A DNA stretch of 64,000 nt from Sphagnum magellanicum (lineage: Eukaryota; Streptophyta; Sphagnopsida; Sphagnales; Sphagnaceae): positions 16,928,501-16,992,500 of the forward strand of contig CM038925.1 of NCBI GenBank assembly GCA_021904315.1, written 5' to 3'. This document shows positions 35,331 to 45,390 of this stretch, piece after piece. Position 1 is the stretch's first letter. Each line of letters opens with the position of its first letter. Made by a program: the position numbers and the translations under genes. The notes beneath the pieces were generated by a model, which ran no database searches, had not been told where the DNA came from, and saw nothing but the letters and a program-made list of their open reading frames with translations.

Positions 35331-36053
35331 TGTTAAGGGAATGATTACTTGCGGTATTAGTTAGTTAATATATTTGTACTTACCTAATTATTATTTTAGG
35401 AATTACTAGTTAAATTACATAGTTTTATCGTTGTTTGAATTTGAATAAATCATAGGATTTTATTTTTTATGGTTATATTTTGGAAAAAGGGAGAGAATGA
35501 GGAAGAGAGTTGTAAGGAATATTTTTTGTCACTTTTCTTTAACTATCATGGTTGGGGTTTTGTCCTATCATATTGTAATAGAAACCACGAAAATACAACT
35601 TGGACAACAACAAATTATCATCACACACCAGGGAATGAGAGAAGAAGTAAGTTTTTTATAAATCTCCACATAAGAATACACAAGATTGGTCTCTATCAAA
35701 AGACCCTACAAAAGTATCAACAACCCCGTACATGATTGTTTTTTCCTTTTTATAGTCCAAGTAATAGTTCTAACCGTCTAACTACCCTTGACATTTTGAT
35801 TATGGTAAGTTGATTTGTATTATTTTTCATTAGGTCACTGCATATCGATTTGCTAAGTAAGAAATTCCTTTTCCTAACAAGAATATTCATTGTAAAACAT
35901 TGAATTTTATGGGAGTGTGAAATAATAATGCTTTATTAATTTGAAACTAGATATGAATAGATCTGAATGAGCTAATTTTATTAATATTAGTTTTATGATA
36001 TGTTTTAATCCATATTTAAATCAGAATATAGGATTAATAATTATGTATTACCA
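35331..36053 (+). repeat. 3' LTR of the + strand gypsy element
   Basis: It starts 'tgttaagggaatgattactt' and ends 'attatgtattacca', parallel to 23446-23873. The middle part (about 35,510-35,870) has no counterpart in the 5' LTR, so that part was lost from the 5' copy or gained here. Many single-base differences between the two LTRs indicate an old insertion. Confidence 0.8.
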
Positions 36054-38155
36054 CAAACATACTTGGATAGTTAGTGGGCCTACATTTGTTTCTATCCACT
36101 TCTTAGGACACTTCAAAACCATTTACACCTTGGCAAGCAAAAAACCCAACTTGTTCAAGTTAGACATAACTTTTCGTCAATTGCACATGATTAAATCAAA
36201 GTTGCCATTTTTGGTGAGTGAAATGTAATTGGGTAGAGCTCCTTGATCTTGGATAAAGACAATCATACAATGCTCAAATGCAATCATTGTGGATTATATT
36301 TCCTACATGTATAACCACACTTAAAGTTAAATCAAATCATGTAGTGGATGATGATCAAAAGTTCAACTACATCAAAGAATTCAAAGGAGCACATAACTTC
36401 CTCCAAATAAATTACTTGAGCCTGTAGACAAAACCTCTTGCTATCTATGATATAAATCAACTTGGCTAGAAATGACAAGTCACCCATTAGTAAGTTGTGT
36501 GAGATGAATAACACCAACAATAATACAATGATATAATTTGCCAATATTTGACAACTAATAATAACAATGGCAATACTACAACTTAAATATCATTGACTAT
36601 TGGGATTGCATATTTGTAAAAATAATCAATCAAAGACCATTGTCACATGTGTTGATGTCACATTGTTCTTATGTGTCAAACTTGTTAGCAGTAGATATTA
36701 TAATCAAGACCTAATTTTTCAAGTTACACCGAAATTGGAGTGACCTCCTTTGTAGGTGAATTGAACCTTGAGATCATTCATGGCTTTAAATGAGTTTTAT
36801 GACAATTCCTTTCTAGAAGAAGGAATTTTCCCAAACTCCTTGAATGAACAAATCAATCACGGATAATTTTCAAATTTTATTATAATTTTTTTCAACCCCA
36901 ATTGTTTCTATCAAATTCAATAGTAGTTCACACCCACTTCATTTTATCAAATTCTATTATAATTTAGTCTAGATCCATCACATCTTCCTCATCTTGATTA
37001 ACCTTTATAAAAAAAAAATTCTCATACTCATTGTGACAAATAGATAGACAAATAGACAAACAAAGTGATGATGGTATTTGTAAATCTTACACAACATTTG
37101 AATTCAAAATCTGTACAAACAAATACACATAGACACACACACTTGCATGATTCATTTAGAAGCTTAATAATTTCTACCACAATAATTTGAAAACTTGAAA
37201 TCAAAGTGAATATTTAGATAAACAAAATTTCCATCGTTGTAATTAAAAATAAAACCATCACTACAACTCCTGTTCTTCATCTTTATCATCATCATCATGG
37301 CTATAAAGACTAAGGATAAAAAACACTTATGAACTAACTTGTGAATTATTGCAACAACAACAATTCCTACTACAACATCCTCCCAATTGGGAATCCTCTA
37401 AACAAATTTCAAATAGATTTGATCACATTTGAGAAATAAAGAAAGAAAAAGAGAGAAAAAAAAAACCAAACAAACAAGAAAAAACAAAATGAAAAAAAAT
37501 TACAACTATAGATTAAGAGAAGCTTTTAAAGTAATGAATGTGATCCATCATGGGAACTACAAAAGGAGAAAGGAACAACAATTAGATTCTTCCAGAAAAA
37601 TCATAATTGGTTATTAAAAAGGTGGGCATGGTGTTTGTGAGCATAGACCAATGGTGCTAACTACGACCATTTATACCCATGGTTCTTTGATATATGCATA
37701 ATGTGGTGATTATGATTTATTTAATGTCTAGTTTGGAAACATTAGTGCATTTTCATCTCATCAAAGACAATCTATTACTAAAGTAAGTATGGACAACCAT
37801 CCACTCACAACAATTATGTATAGACCACATTTGTGGTGAGATCAATAAGATGTCATACCTAAAACTTACATGTATGCCCATACATCCGGTTTGCCCAATC
37901 CAAATTAAACAAAACTAAAATGGATGTAGTCATAACCTCTTGAAATCAAGTTCACACAGTGTGTAATGTTCCCAACCTTCATCATAATTGCTAAGCTTTT
38001 GATGATAGCCCCAAAATTAACAAACAATTGAGTAAAAAGTTTGTGATTTGAATAAGTCACATAACTAAAAACAAATGGAATAATAACTCATGATATGATG
38101 TGTTGTTTCACTATCCTAATGGCTTTAGGAAACACGGATAAAAAGTTATTTGACA
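36054..38155. other. AT-rich intergenic stretch, no gene seen
   Basis: No coding domain, RNA gene or clear repeat was recognised. The stretch lies between the 3' LTR of the first gypsy element and the truncated LTR of the second. Short open frames (36332-36544, 37429-37617) are low in complexity. Confidence 0.5.
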
Positions 38156-39787
38156 AAAGGCAATAGCATGAAGCACAAACTCACAAGACTCATCACGGCA
38201 CGAACTTGAGGGAAGCCACCACCTTCCTCCTTATAGCATTATTTGCACTTGGCCACAGGGGTTACACCCAAATGTCATTTTGTCCCAGGATTCTTAATGT
38301 CGCGCTCCCAAGTTCCTCGTAGACCCACTTGAGGGTCCAAGTATGTGGCAATGCGGAAGGAGTTGGAACTTGGAGCACGATCCCGACTTCCAGCACTAGA
38401 GGGGGTGAGAGGGGCGTGCTAAAAGTCCCGGGAAAGACTAGGAAGAATTGACAAGCTTACTCACTCACACGGGCCTGCATGAAACCACACAAAGTGGTTA
38501 GAACTCATTATGGATCCCTTTGGTGTTGGGACAAGCCACGGGCAACACGGACACACAAGACTCACCACGGCTCGGACCTTGGGGAAAGCCACCACCTTCC
38601 CCCTTATAGTATACTCTGTGACTCGCCGCGAGGGTGGCATCCAAATGGCCATTTTGTCCCGGGACTCCCGGGACTCTCGCATGGGAGTCCCGAAATCGCG
38701 CATTTTTGGGACTCCCGCGACTTTGAAGCTTCATAACTTTCGGAGCAGACCTCCGATCGACTCGCCGTCTGAAGCAAAGTTGTAGGTCTTGTCGAGACCT
38801 TTCCAATGGTATGTCGCAAGTTTTCTGTAGCCAAGTATTTCGGGTCGATTCCCGACTTTTAGTGGTCGGGAGTCAAAACTGGCGGAATCCCGGGAGTTCG
38901 ACTCCCGGGCCTTCTTTTGGCCATAACTTGTGTTTCAGATGTCCAAATGAGCAATGCGAGCCCATTTTGGACATCTACACTTCAAGACCTTTTCATTGAT
39001 ATAAAGAGCACAACCAGCCATGGAGTTTTGACCCCTCAAAACGCTCTCTGAAGTTTTGGGAGTCCTTTTGGGACTCCAACTCTCACCAACTCCCAACATG
39101 GGAGTTCACTTGGGAGTGTGAGGGTTCGCTCCCTCACATTCTTTGCACTCCCGGGAGCATGTGATATGACTCCCGGGTCTACTTATAGGCCCGCAACCTT
39201 GCAACCCCCTTGCCTTGGTCGCGAGCCAAGGCTAGGGTTGCGACACTTAAGTTAGGAGTCCCAAAATTTTCGAAATTAGGACTTTGCCACTTTAAAGGCT
39301 CATAACTTTTTGTGCAAACCTTTGATTGAGGTGAGTTCTAAACCAAAGTTATACCCCTTGTTAATAGCTTTTCAAAGATATATGGGACTCCACCTGCAAG
39401 TAAGTAAATCAAAACAATTATTGATTTTTAGTGGTCGAGAATCAAATTGGCACCTTGACTTTTAACCCTTCTTTCGGCCACAACTTATGTTTTAAGAGCT
39501 CAAATGGGTCATGGGAGCCCATTTTAAACATTTTCATTTCAAGATTTTTTTCATGATATAAGGAACTTTTCAATCCAATGAGTTTTAGCCCTTGAAATTG
39601 TTTTCTAAAGATTCGGGAGTCCATTGAGACTCCAACTCCCAAAGTGGGAGCCCACTTGGGAATGTGTGGGTTCATTCCTTCACACTTTCTTACACTCTCG
39701 GGAGCATGAAATGTGACTCTCGGGCTTCACTTTCGTCTTGCACCTTTACAAGCCCTTGCCTTGGTCACAAGCCTAAGGCTAATGACA
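38156..39787 (-). repeat. 3' LTR of the chromovirus element, split by a solo LTR
   Basis: The pieces 38156-38297 and 39251-39787 read as one LTR of the 'gggagtcc' family interrupted by 38298-39245. The right end (start of the LTR on the minus strand) is TGTCATTAGCC at 39787. Next to it at 39788-39810 lies the complement of a polypurine tract ('agtgggggaaag' on the minus strand). Similarity to the other family members stops at about 38,156, so the far end is missing. Confidence 0.75.
38298..39245 (-). mobile_element. solo LTR, 948 bp, target duplication CTTAA
   Basis: Its ends are TGTCGC...GCGACA, with CTTAA directly outside on both sides (38293-38297 and 39246-39250). It is inserted into an older LTR of its own family and in the same orientation. 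It carries dense 'gggactcccg/cgggagtcc' motifs and short palindromes such as 'cccgggactcccggg'. It is less decayed than the LTR around it, so it is the younger insertion. Confidence 0.85.
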
Positions 39788-40578
39788 CTTTCCCCCACTA
39801 GAAGAAGAAGTCAATGTCTTCATTGACACTTAGAAATTATTTCTTCAATGTAATTATTTTCAATTAGATCCTTGGCCATCAATTACCAACTTATGCAGCA
39901 CGACCTTGCGTCAAATTAATTTATGCATCCCCAAGTTTCCAACATTTTCTTGGCAAGTCCAAGGGGGCCTCAAGAAAAAACCCTTAACCTTTATTTCGTC
40001 AAAAACCTTAAATTAGCTTAATTGACGAAGCCCTCATTTGGGAGGCAATTATTCAATCCTCCCCCTCATAAGGAACTCAAGCCAAATTTAATTTTGACCT
40101 AAGCTACTTGACATGATTCCTTTTCCAACCTTGCGCTTCGATCACAACAATCAAACCTAACTAAAGGTATGCCTATCAAGGTACGAGAAATGACACTTAG
40201 GTTTTGCAAAAACCTAAGTCTTAAGCTATGCTATTATAGTATGCAAACAGGGTCATGACTTCTTGTGTTGGCCACCACTACCAACCAACCTTTTGGGATG
40301 CACTTTAAACATGTGCATGTCCCCGCAAGTTCACCTTGATTGCTTCCTTTTTTGGGGCCAAAATTTTTTTTAGCCCCAAAGTTGGAGTCCAATTTTGATT
40401 TTAGCGTAGGCAAGGTCGAAGTTCCATTTGTCCCATGCCACTTGACAACTCTTTTTAATATTATTCATTATGTTCATGATGTAACCTCTTAGAAGTTTTT
40501 AGCCTTTATTTCACTTGCAATTTGGTGTGGTACATTTGTGTAGTTTCTTGCCCCACTAAAAGAAAGGTGATGTCCTCA

Positions 40579-40761
40579 TCACATTATATGTTTCTTTTGC
40601 TTCTTTGTCGGTCTATTGTGGAATTCTTTTATAGCTTCTTGGGCATGTTCCATGTCTGATTCGTTCACCCAATATGCTTTTATTGGACGGTATCCTTTCC
40701 ACTTGACCAAGTACTCCCGCTCTTGCCCCTTTAGTTGCCTTGACTTGAGCACAACCTCCAC
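40579..40761 (-). pseudogene. chromodomain of the chromovirus
   Basis: The minus-strand frame has EVVLKSRQLKGQEREYLVKW followed by KGY and, a few residues on, WVNESD. This is the chromodomain pattern with the aromatic residues that hold methylated histone tails. It ends the integrase polyprotein of chromoviruses and is thought to guide insertion into heterochromatin. Confidence 0.8.
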
Positions 40762-40812
40762 TTCAAATTTTGGTTTATTATCAATGAGGTCGAGTGGAGG
40801 CCTTGAGTTGTG

Positions 40813-41890
40813 TTATTGATTAGGCTTTGAGGCATCACGAGCGACCGGCTTTAAAAGTGAAACATGAAATATGGGATGAACTTTAAGATTTTTCGGTAGT
40901 TCTAATTTGTAAATGTAGGAAATTTCTTTTCCAACATTTTGAATGGACTTGCATATGGGCCCAAAAACTTGTGGCTCAAACCTTCTGGTAACCAAAAATT
41001 TTAAATGTTTAACCACATTTCATCTCCTTCCTCAAAATTCACTTCCTTTTGGGACTTGTCTCCAAAATCCTTGTATTATTTATGCGCCTTTTCAAGATTG
41101 GCTTTGGCTATCTCCCACAAGCACCACTTCTTTTCATCAAATTGTGTGACCATTGGCACTTCCCCATTTGCATCATTTAGGGGTTGCCCATGTGTTGCCC
41201 AAGTTGTGCACAATTGGTGACTCGCCCATCACCATTTGAAAGGGGGTGGCTCCTGTTGCTAAATGCTCCAAATTGTTGTAACAAAATTCGGGCAACTCCA
41301 AATGGTCCACCCAATCTTGTTGGTTTGTTGGCACATAATTCCTTAAGAATTGTTGGATAACCAAGTTCAATCTTTTGGTCTATCCATATTTTAAAGGTTG
41401 GAATGAGGTGCTCATCTTGAGCTCCAACCCCATGCACTTCCACAAGGCTTGCCAAAACTTGCTTGTAAACTTTGGGTCTCAACTCGACACAATGTCCTCA
41501 GGGAGGCCATGATGCTTGAACATGTGCGTGAAAAACAACCTTCCCATCTTTTGGGTCATGGCTTTTTCCTTGGTGGAAATGAAGTGTGCCATTTTGCTAA
41601 ATCGATCCACCACCACCATGATCACATCAAATCCCTTTGATGGTGACAAACTCACCATGAAATCCATGGACACACTTTCCCATGGCCCTTCAAGAACCAA
41701 TAACGATCGTAACAATCTTGCTTGTTTCTTATTGAATGTTTGATTTTGTTAGCAAATCAAGTAAGTCTTCATGTATTCCTCTGCATCGTCTTTCAAATTA
41801 GGCCAATAATAGGTCTTCTTGAGGAATGTTATGGTGCGTTTTGCACCACCATGGCCCGCAAGAGGCCCATCATGACACTCCTTCAATAGC
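40813..41890 (-). pseudogene. integrase of the chromovirus, frameshifted
   Basis: From right to left on the minus strand there is a zinc-binding region (HDGPLAGHGG, then YYWPNLKDDAEEY), the core start (WESVSMDFMVSLSPSKGFD and VVVDRFSKMAHF), the later core (LPEFCYNNLEHLATGATPF) and a C-terminal part ([20 protein letters not shown]). These lie in different frames at 41479-41715, 41173-41482 and 40813-41016, so at least two frameshifts separate them. It lies in the normal gypsy position between RNase H and chromodomain. Confidence 0.8.
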
Positions 41891-41959
41891 ACATCCCTAA
41901 GCCTCCCTTTTGGAACATAAAATTGATTTTTTTAATACCATAGTAATCCATTTCGTAAA

Positions 41960-42475
41960 TGGAAGTGTGACTTGATTCCTTTTCAAATGTTTTGTTTCAT
42001 TTCCTTGGCAAATTTGTCATGGCAGCTTGTTAGTTGAACTTCCTTTTGAAGTTCTGTTTCCCCCACATACACCACCTTAAGTTGGTGTCTTTGATTTAAC
42101 ACATTGGGCAACATGTTATCCTTCATGGGCTTGTGTCAAATGTCCACATTAAATAAGGCCAATGTGTCTTGCCATCTCATTTGTTTTTATGAAAACTTTG
42201 GTTGAGTGGTGAAGTATTTCAAGGTGACGTTATTAGTCCACACTGCCACATCCTTGGAGCCTATGTAATGGCCCTAAGTCTTGAGGCAATGTATTATGGC
42301 CCACATTTTTTTTCATGGGTTGGCCACCTTTATTCTGTGTCATTCAATTTTTTGTTTTGAAATACCACCAACCTTCCATCTTGCACTAGGACTCCTCCAA
42401 CCGCAAAGTCAAAGGCATCAGAATGGATCTCAAAATCCTTGTCAAAGTTGGGCAACTTCAACACACAAGTGCTTT
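41960..42475 (-). pseudogene. RNase H of the chromovirus
   Basis: The minus strand reads LKLPNFDKDFEIHSDAFDFA then VGGVLVQDGRLVVFQNKKLN, the beginning of a gypsy RNase H with its catalytic aspartate in HSDA. A stop follows soon after. It continues directly from the RT region. Confidence 0.75.
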
Positions 42476-43768
42476 CACTAAAATGCTTTTCAAGGTCTCA
42501 AAGGACTTGTTGTAAATTTCATCCCATTCGTAAGTTTCAGATGATTTCTTCAAAAGGTTTGTCAAATGCATGGTTATTTTGGCAAAGTTCTTGATGAACT
42601 TGTGATAATAAAAAGCTAATCCTAAGAATGACTTTAAAGGAGGAATCGACCTAGGTGGCTGCCAATCCAAAATTGCCTTCACCTTGTGGTCATCCATTTT
42701 CAAGCCTTCTTGGATGATTTTATGTGCAAGGGAATCCACTTTTGTCACCCCAAATTCACACTTCTCAAACTTAGCATACAATTTATTTTCATTCAACCTT
42801 TGCAACACCTTTTGCAAATGCGCCACATGCTCCTCCATAAAGTTGTTACAGACCAACATGTCGTTTATGTATACAACCACAAAATCATCAAACCACTTCT
42901 GAAAAATGTTGTTCATGAATGTGCAAAATGTGGTGGGTGCATTGGTGAGTCCAAAAGGCATCATGAAGGAATTGTATGAGCCATACCTTGTGTGGCAAAC
43001 GGTCTTCTTTTTGTCTCCTTTTACAATTTGAATTTAATAATATCTCGAATGTAGGTCAATCCTACTAAACATTTTAGCTTTCGAGAGTTGATCAAACAAA
43101 TCGCCAATTCGAGGTAATGAGTATCAATTTTTCATTATCACCTTGTTGAGGGTTTTATAATCCATACACATCTTCAATGTCCCATCCTTCTTGTGAACAA
43201 AGAGGACGGGTGCCTCATATGGTGACTTGCTAAGTTTGATGTAACCCTTTGTAAGGAGTTCTTTGAGTTGAACCTTAAGTTCCTTCAACTCTTCATGATT
43301 CATTCGATACGGGGCCCTGGTGGGAGGTGCCATTCCCAACATCACCTCAATTGCATGGTCAAGTATTTTTAGGGGTAGCTCATCAATCATCTCTTCGAGC
43401 ATCACATCAATGAATTCATCCAACATTCGCTTAACACACTTAGGAGGACTTATTAAATTGATAGCCTCCTTTGGTTCAAATTTGTGCAAGACACGCATCA
43501 CACACAACATGCCACAACCTCCCATGCATTCCTTTTCCAAAGTTTTGTTTAACTTCAAGTGGATGGTTGATCCACCCACATTAGGCATTTCATGTGCCCT
43601 CACCTGAATGATCCCATTCTTGGATGGGATTCTAATTAGCCCATTGTGCCTTTCTATGAGCACATTGTTATGGGTGATGAAGTCCATTCCCAAAATGCAT
43701 TCCAATCCCCTTAAGGTGGAGACCAACAAATTCACCTTCCATCTCCAATTCCCTAGTTGAAGAGGCAC
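42458..43768 (-). pseudogene. protease end and reverse transcriptase of the chromovirus
   Basis: The frame 43124-43768 begins in the protease/linker ([17 protein letters not shown]) and runs into RT ([20 protein letters not shown] then TLNKV). RT continues in 42458-42964 with MPFGLTNAPTTF, the active-site segment VVYINDMLV, FEKCEFGVTKVDSL and FLGLAFYYHKFIKNFAKI. The usual YxDD box reads YIND, so the first catalytic aspartate is lost. A break lies between the two frames near 43,000-43,120. Confidence 0.85.
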
Positions 43769-44016
43769 ATTTCTTGCTTACAACGTGATTAGGTGGGGAA
43801 CCCCATTCACAAAGTGCACCTCAATGGGTGCCTTGAGCTCCTCCAATCGGAGTCTCATTCTTTCAAATTGTGGGAAGTTTTTGTCTCCAAAAAACATAAC
43901 ACCTTTTGCTTAAAAACTTTCCTTTTTAAAAAAAATAAGGCGATTGCGTTCACTTTGGGCTAGGTTGGTGTAGGGCCAATTACCTTAAAACCCCCATTGC
44001 TAAGTTTGGGCTTGGG

Positions 44017-44057
44017 GCAATATTTGGAGTAATGTCCCACTTCATTGCAATTGAAAC
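44017..44057 (-). pseudogene. gag zinc knuckle of the chromovirus
   Basis: The minus strand reads CFNCNEVGHYSKYC, a complete C-x2-C-x4-H-x4-C knuckle, followed by PKP. It lies between the gag core (44199-44600) and the protease, as expected. Confidence 0.75.
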
Positions 44058-44198
44058 ATGTTCCTTTGGGCTTCCCGTTAACATCCCCTTGGGTTGGCTC
44101 CCTTTTAAAGGAGCCCCTTTCTTGATGAAATTTCCTTTGGGTTTAAAACTCAAGCCTTGAAATTGTTTGGGCTTTTCCCCTTTTGAAGCGTCTTGCCT

Positions 44199-44600
44199 TT
44201 AGTTCCATTCCCCTTCATGGCATGCCTTCTTATGAAGGAATTTGTTCTCCTTTTTGAACATAAACTTTTCACTCCGTCCCACATCTGATAAACCTTCCAC
44301 TTTTGTGATAGCATAAGACAATGAGGGGGGCCAATTCTCTTCGAGCTTACATTTTGCCCAAGTCGAGAACCCCATCACAAAATGGCACACTTGGATTAAC
44401 TCGTGAATATGTTGGATTTCAAGCATGAGTTCAGTGTACGTCCTCACATATTGGCACAAATTGTCATTTGCTACATTCACATGGTCACGGAGTTTGCACC
44501 TTGAGATGTAGTCGGAATTCTTTGGAACAAATTCCAATTCTATGTGTTTTTTGAAGAATTCCAATGTGTAATCATCAAACCTCCCTTCCTCTTGCCTCAC
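44199..44600 (-). pseudogene. gag core fragment of the chromovirus
   Basis: The frame of 133 codons begins MRQEEGRFDDYTLEFFKKHI and includes YTELMLEIQHIHEL and FVMGFSTWAKCKLEENWP. This is the layout of the C-terminal half of a chromovirus gag (EFxxLKQ/YxxxFxxL-type region). Upstream gag sequence is not found to the right, so the element is cut at about 44,610. Confidence 0.6.
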
Positions 44601-44610
44601 TGTCCTATAC

Positions 44611-45390
44611 CATCATACACATCCTTTCAAGATAGAATGTTAGCCAATATCTTTTTTGTTTTTTCTTAATTATTTACCAACACACTGAATGTATTCCCAA
44701 AGTATTTTGATTAAAAATCTATACAATTTTAGTACTCTTTATCACCCATTATCAATGCAAAGTTTCCTTAGAGGTTCAAAATAATAGATTCTTATAGAGA
44801 ATCTATTTTTCACATAAACATACAACATTGACTTCCATTCTTAATATTCCCAAACACACATGATGTCCATAGACCACATCATGCAACGATATTTCAAACG
44901 CACATGTTAGTGCCCAAGAACCCAAAAAAAATGATTTCTTATTCAACTACAACACTCTTATGCTAAGATGACCATGTTATAAATAATAGGGACATTAGAT
45001 TTGAAAATGAAGGACCAATGCTGCCAACAATTAAGGACATTAAATTTGAAAATTGACAATCCACATGCCTATCATTACAAGGTTTGATACACATTGGCAT
45101 AAATTGGTGTTTAGCTTGTGCCATCTTCATAATGTAAATACATGATCCATGTAAAAATTTCTTAGAAAGTAAGAAAATGTTTGTTACCCACTTATAGCTG
45201 CTAAAGTTTCCATTGAGATCCATTGAAATTTTAGTCATGGTTGAAGTAGAAAATTGAATAAATTTCAACTACTTACCAACTAGGAAGCAACATCAAGCCT
45301 AGATTTGATCACTTGTAAGGCCTCATCTACAATTTGGTAAACTAATTCATCTCCTTTCATTCAATGATGAGCTAGCAACATTGCAAATTT
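44611..45390. other. spacer between two mobile-element relics
   Basis: No recognisable domain. A minus-strand open frame at 44963-45268 has no known motif and may be either chance or the decayed end of the neighbouring transposon gene. Confidence 0.4.

Larger units (their letters stand above)
23446..36053 (+). mobile_element. degenerate Ty3/gypsy-type LTR retrotransposon with an extra 3' region
   Basis: Two LTRs in the same orientation (23446-23873 and 35331-36053) flank gag, protease, reverse transcriptase, RNase H and integrase relics in gypsy order, followed by a 4-kb region after integrase. A purine-rich tract 'agtggggtaa' precedes the 3' LTR. Every coding domain carries stops or frameshifts, so the element is dead. 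A solo LTR of another family sits in the gag region. No clear target duplication is seen at the outer ends, so the right-hand flank may have changed after insertion. The left end falls inside an LRR unit. Confidence 0.85.
38156..44610 (-). mobile_element. truncated Ty3/gypsy chromovirus-type retrotransposon
   Basis: On the minus strand the order from right to left is gag, zinc knuckle, protease, RT, RNase H, integrase, chromodomain, polypurine tract and 3' LTR. The chromodomain places it among the chromoviruses. All coding parts carry frameshifts or stops. The right-hand end (5' LTR and beginning of gag) is missing, and the left-hand end of the 3' LTR fades at about 38,156. The 3' LTR belongs to the same family as the solo LTR at 26,122-26,942 and is itself split by another solo LTR. 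Confidence 0.85.

Noticed and set aside
36054..36110. Possible continuation of the LRR array after the gypsy element
   Set aside because: No 'ttgaagcatttgac' or 'caatattggac' block is found there on either strand.
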